Of a stretch of 30,712 bases of DNA, positions 1 through 8,049 are shown piece by piece. The position numbers and the translations under genes were made by a program. The stretch comes from Bacillota bacterium (GTDB taxonomy: Bacteria; Bacillota; Clostridia; Lachnospirales; Lachnospiraceae): positions 1 to 30,712 of the forward strand of contig JAEYOY010000033.1 of assembly GCA_023411215.1 (NCBI GenBank), in the 5' to 3' direction. Positions within the stretch are counted from its first letter, which is position 1. The number at the start of each line of letters is the position of its first letter. The notes under the pieces were generated by a model that saw nothing but the letters and a program-made list of their open reading frames with translations, was not told the origin of the DNA and searched no databases.

Positions 1-15
1 AAGGAGGTGCTTTCG

Positions 16-201
16 GTGGCTAAATGTTCAATATGTGATAAAGGTGCTCACTTTGGAATCGCTGTGAGTCATTCTCATAGAAGATCTAATAAGATGTGGA
101 AATCTAATGTGAAGTCTGTTAAGGTTAGTGTTAACGGTGCAGCAAGAAAAATGTATGTTTGTACTTCCTGTCTTAGATCCGGTAAAGTAGAACGCGCATA
201 A
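16..201 (+). CDS. rpmB: 50S ribosomal protein L28
   Basis: Structural protein of the large ribosomal subunit, 61 residues, the usual bacterial L28 length. The protein opens MAKCSICDKG and ends near CTSCLRSGKVERA. The two CxxC pairs (CSIC near the N-terminus, CTSC near the C-terminus) mark the zinc-binding, Cys-containing form of L28. The start is the GTG at 16, preceded by a strong AAGGAGGTG at 1-9; the in-frame GTG at 7 lies inside that ribosome-binding site and is rejected. A strong intrinsic terminator follows within 12 bases, so the gene is probably monocistronic. Its position next to the yloU/yloV pair is conserved in Firmicutes. Identification is secure. Confidence 0.97.
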   Translation: MAKCSICDKGAHFGIAVSHSHRRSNKMWKSNVKSVKVSVNGAARKMYVCTSCLRSGKVERA

Positions 202-211
202 GGAAAACGAT

Positions 212-246
212 GGGTGTCAGGGGATCTTGACACCCTCTTTTTTTAT
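212..246 (+). terminator. Intrinsic terminator of rpmB
   Basis: A perfect 8-bp stem (GGGTGTCA at 212-219, TGACACCC at 228-235) with an 8-base loop is followed by a T-rich run to about 244. It lies 10 bases after the rpmB stop codon. Confidence 0.93.
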
Positions 247-256
247 GAAAAATGTT

Positions 257-394
257 CTAATTGCAGAATAAATTATAGCCTAGCAACAGGCATAGAATGA
301 TAATACATATTGCTAAGAGTCCATTCGTGATGAATAGCATGATTGTCATGCCGATGGCAATCCAAAACAGGATAAAACCGATCATTCTCTTCAT
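257..394 (-). CDS. Small hydrophobic membrane protein (45 aa)
   Basis: Function unknown. The 45-residue product begins MKRMIGFILFWIAIGMT and is almost entirely hydrophobic, with two membrane segments (about residues 4-22 and 24-41) and a short NLFCN tail. The ATG at 394 is chosen because GGAGG sits 5 bases upstream (404-400); the longer in-frame version from 448 adds a polar stretch with no ribosome site. The gene ends about 10 bases beyond the rpmB terminator and converges on rpmB. From memory, similar short two-helix proteins occur in clostridia, but I cannot name a family with certainty. The good ribosome site and clean membrane topology support a real gene. Confidence 0.7.
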   Translation of the reverse strand: MKRMIGFILFWIAIGMTIMLFITNGLLAICIIILCLLLGYNLFCN

Positions 395-783
395 GATAAC
401 CTCCATTCTACCGATCGATCGCGGTATGGCAGCTGGATTCACATCCACGGCATATTTATAGTAATATATATTATGCGAGTAACAATCAAGTTATCTCAAA
501 TATGATGAAAACATGATATCAATATATGATATTGCAAATTGGTAAAGTATGTGAATATGCTACAGGAATTATTGATGTAAAAATCTTGGGTATACTAAAT
601 AAGGTAAATAAGTATTTTTGAATGAAAATATCATTGGGACCACTAACTGTATGCTTTTAAGACATTATGAAGCAATTGATGAAAATGTATGGTTGGTTTA
701 AAGAATTTTAAGCATCACTTTTCAAATAACGTAATAGCAGTTATAATAGTTAATATAGAGTGGTAATAGATAGGAGGTTTAAT
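395..783. other. AT-rich spacer between divergent genes
   Basis: 389 bases with no convincing gene. On the minus strand a weak promoter can be proposed for the small membrane gene: TTGAGA (499-494), 18-base spacer, CATAAT (475-470). Its leader would hold a short hairpin, TACCG/CGGTA (409-413 and 422-426) around ATCGATCG. A better plus-strand promoter for asp23 lies at 719-747. I see nothing else supportable in 500-715. Confidence 0.5.
719..747 (+). promoter_or_regulatory. Probable sigma-A promoter of asp23-fakA
   Basis: TTTTCA (719-724), 17-base spacer, consensus TATAAT (742-747). The start of transcription would fall about 30 bases before the asp23 ATG. Confidence 0.6.
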
Positions 784-1140
784 ATGAAAGGACATATGAA
801 TACACAAAATGGTGAGATATTAATTGATAATGATGTATTGGCAAAATATGCCGGGGCTTCGGCAGTAGAGTGCTTTGGTGTAGTTGGTATGGCCTCTGTT
901 AATATGAAGGATGGTATCGTTAAACTCCTAAAACGTGATAATTTGAGCCATGGTGTGAATGTTACGATAGAAGATAACAAATTAATAATTGACTTGCATA
1001 TTATCGTATCCTATGGTGTGAGTATTTCTGCAGTGGCTGACAACTTGATCAGCAACGTGAAATATAATGTTGAAGAATTCTCAGGTCTTGAGGTGAAGAA
1101 AATCAATATTTTTGTAGAAGGTGTCAGAGTTATAGACTGA
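784..1140 (+). CDS. Asp23/Gls24 family protein (YloU-like)
   Basis: A 118-residue Asp23/Gls24 (DUF322) family protein, a small cytoplasmic or envelope-associated protein linked in other Firmicutes to cell-envelope homeostasis. The family pattern is visible: an N-terminal ISxDVLAxYAGxxAxExxGVVGM-like segment (about residues 14-39), a central strand-rich part with the LHIIVSYGVSI segment, and the C-terminal VKKINIFVEGVRVID. The ATG at 784 is preceded by AGGAGGT (773-779); an upstream ATG at 760 lacks a site. It ends 38 bases before fakA and is probably co-transcribed with it, the conserved yloU-yloV pair. Exact biochemical role is not established. Confidence 0.92.
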   Translation: MKGHMNTQNGEILIDNDVLAKYAGASAVECFGVVGMASVNMKDGIVKLLKRDNLSHGVNVTIEDNKLIIDLHIIVSYGVSISAVADNLISNVKYNVEEFSGLEVKKINIFVEGVRVID

Positions 1141-1178
1141 CGATTCTGAGAAGAGCAACGTTTAAGGAGGAAGAACCA

Positions 1179-2846
1179 GTGGTTATTAAGACGATAGATG
1201 CGACGACACTAAAGAAGATGTTTCTTGCTGGAGCCGCTAGTATAGAAGCAAAGAAGGAAATAATTAATGAATTAAATGTATTTCCGGTACCTGATGGTGA
1301 TACAGGAACCAATATGACACTTACCATTATGTCGGCAGTTAAGGAAGTAAATGCACTTCAGAATCCCACGATAGAGGAGTTATCAAAAGCAATCTCCGGT
1401 GGTTCTCTTCGCGGTGCGAGAGGTAATTCAGGTGTTATCTTATCTCAGTTGTTTAGAGGTTTTTGTAAGGAAATTAAAGATTCTAAGGAAATTAATGTGA
1501 CAGTCATGACCAATGCTATTCAAAAGGCTGTTGAGACTGCATATCGTGCAGTTATGAAACCGAAGGAAGGAACGATATTAACGGTAGCCAGAGGAGCAGC
1601 AGAGAAAGCAGCACAATTGGTCTCCGAGACAGATGATCTGGTGGTGTTTGGCCATGAGGTGATTGCTCATATGGAAGTCGTACTAAAGAATACTCCTGAG
1701 CTTCTCCCTGTATTGAAGGAAGCAGGTGTAGTTGATTCTGGTGGTCAAGGCTTGCTTGAGATTGTTAAAGGTGCTTATGATGCTTTCCTTGGTAAGGAAG
1801 TATCCATTGTTAATATTGCAACTAGTGAAGTTGGCGAGCAAGTTACGAGAGAGCGTATATCTACAGATGAGATTAAATTCGGCTATTGTACTGAATTTAT
1901 AATCATGCTGGAAAAAGAATATAACATGCATACAGAGGATGAATTCAAGGCATATTTAGAGTCTATTGGTGATTCCATTGTTGTCGTATCGGATGATGAT
2001 ATTGTTAAGGTTCACGTACATACGAATGACCCGGGATTAGCAATTCAGAAGGCGTTAACGTATGGCTCCTTGACAAGAATGAAAATTGATAATATGCGTG
2101 AAGAGCATAATGAAAGATTGAAATTGGATGCGGAGCAGTCTGCTAAGAAGAGTGAAGAGCCAAAGAAGGAAGCGGCAAAGCCCAGAAAAAAAGCAGGATT
2201 TATCGCGGTTTCTATGGGAGATGGCTTAGATGAGATATTTACCGGACTTGGTGTAGATTATATCATCAAGGGTGGACAGACAATGAATCCCAGTACTGAG
2301 GATATGCTGATTGCAATTAGTGAAGTAAATGCAGATAATATTTTTATCTTACCCAACAACGGGAATATAATTCTCGCTGCCGAGCAGGCTAAGCAGCTGA
2401 CAGAGGATAAGAATATCTTTGTAATACCTTCAAAGACAGTACCTCAGGGAATTACAGCAGTGATTAATTTTGTGTTTGATAAATCTCCGGAAGAGAATGC
2501 TGTAAGAATGGCAGAGGAGATGAAGAAAGTTAAGTCCGGACAGATAACCTATGCAGTAAGAGACACCAGCATTGATGGCAAAGACATCAAGCAGGGGAAT
2601 ATTATGGGTATCGGTGATAAGACTATATTAGCAGTTGGCGATGCGATTAGTGATACTACTCTTGAACTTATCAAAAGCCTTGCAGATGACAATTCTGAAC
2701 TAATCAGCCTATATTATGGTGAAGAGATCAGTGAGGACGATGCCAATGCATTGGCAGATGAGGTTATGGGATTGTATCCGAACCTTGATGTAGAGGTTCA
2801 TTATGGCGGTCAGCCCATTTACTATTATGTATTATCCGTTGAATAG
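1179..2846 (+). CDS. fakA: DhaL-domain kinase, FakA/YloV family
   Basis: A 555-residue protein of the FakA (YloV) family. FakA is the ATP-dependent kinase that phosphorylates fatty acids presented by FakB proteins, feeding exogenous fatty acids into phospholipid synthesis. The N-terminal DhaL domain (about residues 8-205) shows the Mg/ATP-binding PVPDGDTGTNM (36-46, with D39 and D41) and a GGSLRGARGNSG loop. A middle domain follows (about 215-310, with HVHTNDPG). A Lys/Glu/Ala-rich linker (about 313-335) leads to a C-terminal DegV-like domain to the end. The start is GTG at 1179 with AAGGAGG at 1164-1170. No FakB gene lies in this window, so the partner must be encoded elsewhere. A strong terminator follows at 2883. 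Confidence 0.92.
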   Translation: MVIKTIDATTLKKMFLAGAASIEAKKEIINELNVFPVPDGDTGTNMTLTIMSAVKEVNALQNPTIEELSKAISGGSLRGARGNSGVILSQLFRGFCKEIKDSKEINVTVMTNAIQKAVETAYRAVMKPKEGTILTVARGAAEKAAQLVSETDDLVVFGHEVIAHMEVVLKNTPELLPVLKEAGVVDSGGQGLLEIVKGAYDAFLGKEVSIVNIATSEVGEQVTRERISTDEIKFGYCTEFIIMLEKEYNMHTEDEFKAYLESIGDSIVVVSDDDIVKVHVHTNDPGLAIQKALTYGSLTRMKIDNMREEHNERLKLDAEQSAKKSEEPKKEAAKPRKKAGFIAVSMGDGLDEIFTGLGVDYIIKGGQTMNPSTEDMLIAISEVNADNIFILPNNGNIILAAEQAKQLTEDKNIFVIPSKTVPQGITAVINFVFDKSPEENAVRMAEEMKKVKSGQITYAVRDTSIDGKDIKQGNIMGIGDKTILAVGDAISDTTLELIKSLADDNSELISLYYGEEISEDDANALADEVMGLYPNLDVEVHYGGQPIYYYVLSVE

Positions 2847-2882
2847 AATAGCATAGGCATACGGTAGAAAAATTGCTTAATC

Positions 2883-2916
2883 AAGTGGTTCGGAGAATGA
2901 TCGAACCACTTTTTTA
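2883..2916 (+). terminator. Intrinsic terminator after fakA
   Basis: A perfect 10-bp stem (AAGTGGTTCG at 2883-2892, CGAACCACTT at 2902-2911) with a 9-base loop and a T run to 2916. Confidence 0.93.
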
Positions 2917-2999
2917 AATCATAGGCAATCGCATCCTATGAGTTAACAAGCACTCCGTGTAAGTGAACGAAGTTCATAATAGTTAGTAAGGAGAAGGAT

Positions 3000-3035
3000 A
3001 TGAATAAGGATATGAATAAGGATATGAATAAGGAT
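3000..3035 (+). repeat. Triple 12-bp tandem repeat at a start codon
   Basis: Three exact copies of ATGAATAAGGAT at 3000-3011, 3012-3023 and 3024-3035, in frame, encoding MNKD three times. Each unit contains both an ATG and an AAGGA ribosome-site-like string. Confidence 0.97.
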
Positions 3036-3707
3036 AGAATACCAAAACCGGGGCAGTTATATAATCATTTTAAGAATAAGCCGTATCAGATTATTACGGT
3101 AGCGACGCATGCGGATACAAGAGAAGAGATGGTGGTATATCAAGCTTTATACGGAGATTTCAAGTGTTATATCAGACCGATGGAGAACTTCTTAAGCGAG
3201 GTTGACCATATAAAGTACCCTAATGTTGAGCAAAAGTATCGTTTTGAACTACGCACCTCGAAGGAGCTGGAGGAGTCGAATTCGATTCAGATAACCAGTG
3301 AGAAAGAAGGTAACACAAAGAATATATCTAATCAGGATGAACAATTAACAAATGTTATTGATAGCGATGAGCAGAATAGGTCAACTGAGAGGGATATCAG
3401 TTATGATAATATAGTAAATAAGGCTCATAAAGATAGCGTGCTGAAAGAAGAAACAGTAATGGAAGCTCCCATCGATTCGATTGAAGGTGTGAATACTGTG
3501 CTTCTGCAGTTTTTGGATGCAGAGTCCTATTATAAGAAGCTGGAAGTAATAACCTCTAATCGGAAGCATATGAGTGACCGATTGATCAATGATATGGCAG
3601 TATCGCTGGATTGTGCGGTAGAAGAAGGTCCTCTGGATCAAAGAATTCAAGGCTTGATTTATTGCCTTCAGGCAATGTGTCGTTTCGAAGATAAAAGACT
3701 ACGATAG
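3000..3707 (+). CDS. DUF1653 domain-containing protein
   Basis: A 235-residue protein of unknown function. Residues about 14-85 form a DUF1653 domain, recognisable from PKPGQLYNHFKNKPYQII, VVYQALYGDF and CYIRPMENFL. A low-complexity acidic/polar linker (about 90-150) follows, then a helical C-terminal region (about 160-235, FLDAESYYKKLEVI and CLQAMCRFEDKRL). The start region is odd: a 12-base unit encoding MNKD is repeated three times, giving in-frame ATGs at 3000, 3012 and 3024. The first is chosen because AAGGAG (2988-2993) stands 6 bases upstream. The gene lies between the fakA terminator and a convergent ABC operon, so it is probably transcribed alone. No signal peptide or membrane segment is seen. 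Confidence 0.85.
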   Translation: MNKDMNKDMNKDRIPKPGQLYNHFKNKPYQIITVATHADTREEMVVYQALYGDFKCYIRPMENFLSEVDHIKYPNVEQKYRFELRTSKELEESNSIQITSEKEGNTKNISNQDEQLTNVIDSDEQNRSTERDISYDNIVNKAHKDSVLKEETVMEAPIDSIEGVNTVLLQFLDAESYYKKLEVITSNRKHMSDRLINDMAVSLDCAVEEGPLDQRIQGLIYCLQAMCRFEDKRLR

Positions 3708-3715
3708 TAAATAGA

Positions 3716-3769
3716 ACGGGAGTATTGCCTGGGTTTTGAGTCTTCTCATTACCAAAGTAATACTCCCGT
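3716..3769. terminator. Hairpin between convergent genes
   Basis: A perfect 11-bp inverted repeat (ACGGGAGTATT at 3716-3726, AATACTCCCGT at 3759-3769) with a long 32-base loop. It lies between the DUF1653 stop and the permease stop. On the plus strand a short T run follows (TATAATTTTT); there is no T run on the minus strand, so it is probably a weak terminator of the plus-strand gene. Confidence 0.55.
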
Positions 3770-3788
3770 ATAATTTTTAGCTGATGTA

Positions 3789-4574
3789 TTATTCCAGATT
3801 TAACTTTTTCTTGAATATGAAATTTATGCCATAGTAAAACAGTATATTTGTTAATAATGTATAACCGATTGTAAGTGGGAAGAAGATTTGGGGCAGGGCA
3901 TTAATCTCCTCAAAGGATTTATTAAATATAGCACCAAGGATGACAAATGATGCGGTAACGATGATCTGTAATACAGTGCTGATACCGATATAGGATGCAA
4001 AGGAGCCAAGTACCTTATGGCCATTAAATAACTGTCCAACCGCGATGGATGCATAGATAATAAGGATGTTATTGATTATTCCAAGTATCATTAACAATAT
4101 GAATTCAATGATTAATAGATTCATATTGAAGACACCGAATTCATGCTTCATCTCAGTGAAAATCATCCCGAAGCCATCGCTTATCAGATCAAAACGTTCC
4201 TTTGTCATAAATGCACCAAACAAGGAAATTATGATTAATACAACGCACACTATAGTCCATATGAAGGAAACCAGAAGCTTTGAGTTGATTAATTGCTGAG
4301 GACTTACCGGCAAGGTAAACATTAGATAGCCCTCATCTGTCATCAGATTCTTATAAAACCGTAAGATGATGATAACACAGGATACCACTGCAATTGCCAT
4401 AATGGATAAGAAATAAGCTACAGTTGAAAACCCGGGAATTATATTAAGTGAGCCCTTAAGATTCAAACTGATTACAACGCGTTCCACTATGGTAAGAACG
4501 AACAACACCAGATAAAGAGGTAGGAGAAGTCTGGCAGTTGCCTTGAATTCATGCTTCAATAGTTTACTTAACAT
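3789..4574 (-). CDS. ABC-2 type transporter permease
   Basis: A 261-residue polytopic membrane protein, the likely membrane partner of the ATPase encoded just upstream. It opens MLSKLLKHEFKATARLLLP, the short amphipathic start typical of ABC-2/YtrC-type permeases, and has about six hydrophobic segments (near residues 15-36, 50-72, 96-120, 147-175, 190-213, 230-252). The start at 4574 overlaps the last 7 bases of the ATPase gene, with GGGAGG a few bases upstream inside that gene, so translation is probably coupled. The substrate cannot be told from sequence; in the related YtrA-regulated systems of Bacillus the transporters respond to cell-wall-active compounds. Confidence 0.88.
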   Translation of the reverse strand: MLSKLLKHEFKATARLLLPLYLVLFVLTIVERVVISLNLKGSLNIIPGFSTVAYFLSIMAIAVVSCVIIILRFYKNLMTDEGYLMFTLPVSPQQLINSKLLVSFIWTIVCVVLIIISLFGAFMTKERFDLISDGFGMIFTEMKHEFGVFNMNLLIIEFILLMILGIINNILIIYASIAVGQLFNGHKVLGSFASYIGISTVLQIIVTASFVILGAIFNKSFEEINALPQIFFPLTIGYTLLTNILFYYGINFIFKKKLNLE

Positions 4575-5266
4575 TTGAATACCTCCCTGAATAATGTATC
4601 GATCGATTTACCTTCCTTAGAGCGGATATCATCTACACTAGAGTGCAGGGTAACATTGCCATCCTTGATGAATACCACTTCATCGAGAACCTTTTCAATA
4701 TCTGCGATCAGGTGGGTAGAGATTAACACAGTAGCATTTTCATTATAATTCGAAATAATTGTATTTAGGATATAATCCCTGGCAGCAGGGTCTACGCCAC
4801 CGATGGGTTCATCGAGGCAGTATAGATCCGCTTTACGGCTCATTACCAGGATAAGTTGAACCTTTTCCTTTGTCCCCTTGGATAAGGTCTTCATTCTTTT
4901 GCTGGGATCCAAATGTAAACGGTCAAGCATCTCATAAGCCTTCGCTTGATCAAAATCCGGATAAAAATCTCGGAAGAATTCAATGGTATCAGAAACCTTC
5001 ATCCATTCTGGAAGATAAGTCTTCTCAGGTAAGTAGGATACGATCTTTTTAGTCTCTGTTCCCGGTAATTTACCGTCCACCAGAATATTACCGGAGGAGG
5101 GAACCAATAATCCGTTGATTAATTTAATTAATGTGGTTTTACCGCTGCCGTTCGGGCCAAGAAGTCCGATGATACGGCCTCGCTCCAAGGTTAGATTTAC
5201 ATTGGAGAGAGCAGTAAGAGTAGTAAACTTTTTAGTCAGTGATTTACACTCTAATATTGTACTCAT
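4568..5266 (-). CDS. ABC transporter ATP-binding protein (YtrB-like)
   Basis: A 232-residue nucleotide-binding subunit that should power the neighbouring permease. Visible motifs: Walker A GPNGSGKT (37-44), C-loop LSKGTKEK (near 130), Walker B LYCLDEP followed by a D-loop-like GGVDPAA, and the switch-region ISTHL. The C-loop departs from LSGGQ, but LSKG-type loops are usual in ABC-2 exporters of this class, so I do not read it as a defect. The ATG at 5266 has GGAGG 9 bases upstream. It lies 80 bases downstream of the GntR regulator on the same strand and overlaps the permease, giving a three-gene operon. The substrate is unknown. Confidence 0.92.
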   Translation of the reverse strand: MSTILECKSLTKKFTTLTALSNVNLTLERGRIIGLLGPNGSGKTTLIKLINGLLVPSSGNILVDGKLPGTETKKIVSYLPEKTYLPEWMKVSDTIEFFRDFYPDFDQAKAYEMLDRLHLDPSKRMKTLSKGTKEKVQLILVMSRKADLYCLDEPIGGVDPAARDYILNTIISNYNENATVLISTHLIADIEKVLDEVVFIKDGNVTLHSSVDDIRSKEGKSIDTLFREVFKC

Positions 5267-5346
5267 TCTATTATACCTCCATGATGCTGTTACTAAGCAT
5301 CTTTTTTTGTAGAAGCATCCCTGTTCGCTTCGTTTATGGATAAGAG

Positions 5347-5715
5347 TTACTGGCCGTTCTTAACGAGGTCGGTAACTAAGGCCAGGGTTTCCTCCGGACT
5401 AAAACCTAATTGCTTCATCCGCTCTATGAATTCGATAATCTGCTCCTTGGCTGATTCTCCCTTAAGCTTTGTGATCTTAGCCTCATCTGAAGTGATGAAT
5501 CTGCCACTGGTTCGGTTGGCATACACCAAGCCGATGCGTTCCAGCTCCGACAGTGCCTTCTGCATGGTGTTCGGATTAACCGTAGCTTCTGCAGCCAGAT
5601 CTCTTACGGAGGGCAGCTTATCTCCGGGCTTAAATACACCAGATATAATACCTGCCTGTATCTGCTCAATTAATTGGATATAAACAGGTCGTTCTGAATC
5701 AAGCAACCATTGCAT
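5347..5715 (-). CDS. GntR-family regulator, YtrA subfamily
   Basis: A 122-residue transcription factor of the short YtrA branch of GntR. It has an N-terminal winged helix-turn-helix (about 8-75: RPVYIQLIEQIQAGIISG, KLPSVRDLAAEATVNPNTMQ, then GLVYANRTSGRFI) and a short helical C-terminal part used for dimerisation. It lacks the large effector domain of other GntR proteins, as is normal for the subfamily. The ATG at 5715 is chosen because AAAGGAG (5730-5724) lies 8 bases upstream; the longer in-frame start at 5772 has no such site. As first gene of the ABC operon it very probably represses its own promoter, where inverted repeats are seen (5749-5889). Confidence 0.92.
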   Translation of the reverse strand: MQWLLDSERPVYIQLIEQIQAGIISGVFKPGDKLPSVRDLAAEATVNPNTMQKALSELERIGLVYANRTSGRFITSDEAKITKLKGESAKEQIIEFIERMKQLGFSPEETLALVTDLVKNGQ

Positions 5716-5748
5716 TCTTATAACTCCTTTCTTCGAACTCCTTTCAAG

Positions 5749-5826
5749 GTATTGATAACGGTTGCTATCCACTTTATGAAATTGACTGTGAGTATTATTT
5801 CATAAATGAATTTTCGTTATCAATAC
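5749..5826. promoter_or_regulatory. Nested inverted repeats upstream of gntR
   Basis: The outer pair is perfect over 12 bp: GTATTGATAACG (5749-5760) and CGTTATCAATAC (5815-5826). The inner pair is perfect over 10 bp: TTTATGAAAT (5773-5782) and ATTTCATAAA (5797-5806). Their centres differ by only 2 bases. An additional CGGTTGC/GCAACCG pair (5759-5765, 5836-5842) partly overlaps. They lie in the leader or promoter of the GntR-ABC operon and may be operator or leader structure; binding is not shown. Confidence 0.65.
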
Positions 5827-5849
5827 GTTGTGCCTGCAACCGCTATTTG

Positions 5850-5889
5850 ATTGTACTACTGTACTAAGTGGTTAATACAATAATACAAT
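5850..5889. promoter_or_regulatory. Candidate GntR operator
   Basis: An imperfect inverted repeat, 12 of 14 positions matching: ATTGTACTACTGTA (5850-5863) and TACAATAATACAAT (5876-5889), separated by 12 bases. Long dyads of this kind upstream of a YtrA-type gene are a reasonable operator candidate. Assignment to this regulator is inference. Confidence 0.45.
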
Positions 5890-5942
5890 TGAATGAGTGA
5901 ATTGTCAATACCTCTTACTAAAACTTTTCATATTTTTTTCCT

Positions 5943-5970
5943 TTTCCATTTCTTTATTATAGTTTATAAT
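5943..5970 (+). promoter_or_regulatory. Possible recG promoter
   Basis: A consensus TATAAT at 5965-5970 is preceded after 16 bases by a poor -35 (TTTCCA, 5943-5948). It lies about 40 bases before the recG ATG. Confidence 0.4.
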
Positions 5971-6010
5971 AAAAAAGATGATTTCAACGGTAAATGATAG
6001 GAGGTGGAAC

Positions 6011-8047
6011 ATGGAATCGAATGATAAAATCAGTGTGATCAAAGGCATCGGTGAGAAGACAGAGAAGCTTTTTATGAAGCTCGGAATACAGACAGTACAG
6101 GAGCTTCTAGAGCATTACCCGAGAGGCTATGAGGAATTTGAACGGCCAGTAATGATTACCTCTATCGCAGAGGGGGCCACCATAGCAATAGAAGCATCGA
6201 TAGCCATGACTCCTAAGTTAAAAAGGGTTAGGAACCTTCAGATTATAACAGCTCAGGTAAAGGATGCTTCCGGGTCCATGTATCTGACCTGGTTTAATAT
6301 GCCTTTTTTGCAGAAGACTCTTCGAAGTGGCTATCATTATATCTTCCGTGGAAAGGTAATTCGTAAGAACGGGATACTTGTCATGGAGCAGCCGGGCATC
6401 TACCAACGAGAGGATTACCTGAGACTTCTTAAAATAATGCAACCGATTTATCCCCTCACCCAAGGGGTTACCAATACAATGATTTCGAAGGCTATTAAGC
6501 AGGTGATCTCGGAACTGGATTTTGCTAAGGATTACATTCCTAAGACAATCGCAAAGGAGTATCAGCTGACGGATCGGACAAAGGCAATAAGAGAGGTTCA
6601 TTTTCCCAAGGACAGAGATAGTATGATGAAGGCAAGACAGAGACTGGTCTTCGATGAATTTTTTCTCTATTCACTTGCACTGCGTAAATTAAAGGAGACA
6701 AAGACGATACTCCCCTCTGAATATCGTATGAACGACTGTCAGGAATGCGAGGAATTAATTGGTACGCTTCCTTATGCGTTGACGGGTGCCCAGCTTCGGG
6801 TATGGAAGGAGATACAGAGGGATTTGCAGAGTGAATATGTTATGAACCGGTTAATCCAGGGCGATGTAGGCTCCGGTAAGACGGTGCTGGCGATCTTGGC
6901 TCTCTTGATGGCGGTAAAGAACGGATGCCAGGCTTGTTTTATGGTTCCGACGGAGGTACTGGCAAAACAGCATTATAAGTCCCTGGAGGAGATTGCAGAG
7001 CAATTTGGATTCCAGATCTGCCTGCTGGTGGGTTCTATGACGGCGAAGGAGAAAAGAGAGGCTTATGAGAGGATTAAGAGTCATAAAACGGATATAATAA
7101 TAGGTACACATGCATTGATACAGGAAAAGGTTGAATATGACCGTCTGGGATTGGTTATCACCGATGAACAGCACCGGTTTGGTGTAAAACAGAGAGAAGC
7201 CCTGATGAGTAAGGGAGGAAATCCACATGTACTCGTCATGAGTGCAACTCCAATTCCAAGAACCTTAGCCATCATTTTATATGGAGATCTGGATATCTCT
7301 ATTGTAGACGAGCTGCCGGCGCAGCGCTTACCTATTAAAAACTGTGTGGTGGATACGAATTACCGTCCGAAGGCATACCATTTTATAGAAAGGCAGGTAG
7401 CAGAGGGAAGGCAGGCATATGTAATCTGCCCCATGGTGGAAGAGAGCGAAGAGGTGGAGGCAGAGAATGTCATCGAATACACCGAACGGCTTCGGGAAGC
7501 ATTACCCTCCGGTATTATCGTGGAATACCTCCACGGTAAGATGAAACCGAAGGATAAGAACTTGGTGATGGAACGCTTCGCTAGTGGTGAGATTCAGGTG
7601 CTGGTATCCACCACTGTAGTAGAGGTAGGTGTCAATGTACCAAATGCAACGGTTATGATGGTAGAGAATGCAGAGCGTTTTGGTCTTGCGCAGCTTCATC
7701 AGCTTCGTGGGCGTGTTGGTCGTGGTAGACATCAGTCCTACTGCATCTTTGTGTGTGGCAGCAGTAGTAAAGAAGCTTGGGAGAGACTGGAGATACTGAA
7801 TAAATCGAATGATGGCTTCTTCATCGCCGGAGAGGATTTAAAACTGCGCGGCCCGGGTGATATTTTTGGAATTCGTCAAAGCGGAGATATGGACTTTAAG
7901 CTTGGTGATATCTACAATGATGCAAGCATATTAAAGGCTGCAGCAGAAGCGGTGAAGAGTCTGAGTGATTACGAAGTGAAGACTATCTTTGATAACAATC
8001 CTTATCTGGAGGAGCATATATTACAGCGTAACCAGAATACCTTATAA
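6011..8047 (+). CDS. recG: ATP-dependent DNA helicase RecG
   Basis: A 678-residue superfamily 2 helicase that remodels stalled replication forks and Holliday junctions. The N-terminal part (about 1-240) is the wedge/OB region. The motor domains follow: Walker A GDVGSGKT (284-291), the DEQH box (385-388) then RFGVKQR, motif III SATPIPRT, and motif VI QLRGRVGRGRHQSYC. The C-terminus carries GEDLKLRGPGDIFGIRQSG, characteristic of RecG. The length is the full family length. ATG at 6011 is chosen because AGGAGGTGG immediately precedes it; the ATG at 5978 has no site. The yloU-yloV-recG order is conserved in Firmicutes, here split by the DUF1653 gene and the ABC operon. Its 3' end runs straight into repeat copy A. 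Confidence 0.97.
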   Translation: MESNDKISVIKGIGEKTEKLFMKLGIQTVQELLEHYPRGYEEFERPVMITSIAEGATIAIEASIAMTPKLKRVRNLQIITAQVKDASGSMYLTWFNMPFLQKTLRSGYHYIFRGKVIRKNGILVMEQPGIYQREDYLRLLKIMQPIYPLTQGVTNTMISKAIKQVISELDFAKDYIPKTIAKEYQLTDRTKAIREVHFPKDRDSMMKARQRLVFDEFFLYSLALRKLKETKTILPSEYRMNDCQECEELIGTLPYALTGAQLRVWKEIQRDLQSEYVMNRLIQGDVGSGKTVLAILALLMAVKNGCQACFMVPTEVLAKQHYKSLEEIAEQFGFQICLLVGSMTAKEKREAYERIKSHKTDIIIGTHALIQEKVEYDRLGLVITDEQHRFGVKQREALMSKGGNPHVLVMSATPIPRTLAIILYGDLDISIVDELPAQRLPIKNCVVDTNYRPKAYHFIERQVAEGRQAYVICPMVEESEEVEAENVIEYTERLREALPSGIIVEYLHGKMKPKDKNLVMERFASGEIQVLVSTTVVEVGVNVPNATVMMVENAERFGLAQLHQLRGRVGRGRHQSYCIFVCGSSSKEAWERLEILNKSNDGFFIAGEDLKLRGPGDIFGIRQSGDMDFKLGDIYNDASILKAAAEAVKSLSDYEVKTIFDNNPYLEEHILQRNQNTL

Positions 8048-8049
8048 TA

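Noticed and set aside
4568..5266. Defective ATPase because of the LSKGT C-loop
   Set aside because: Walker A, Walker B and the switch His are intact, and LSKG-type loops are normal in this exporter class.
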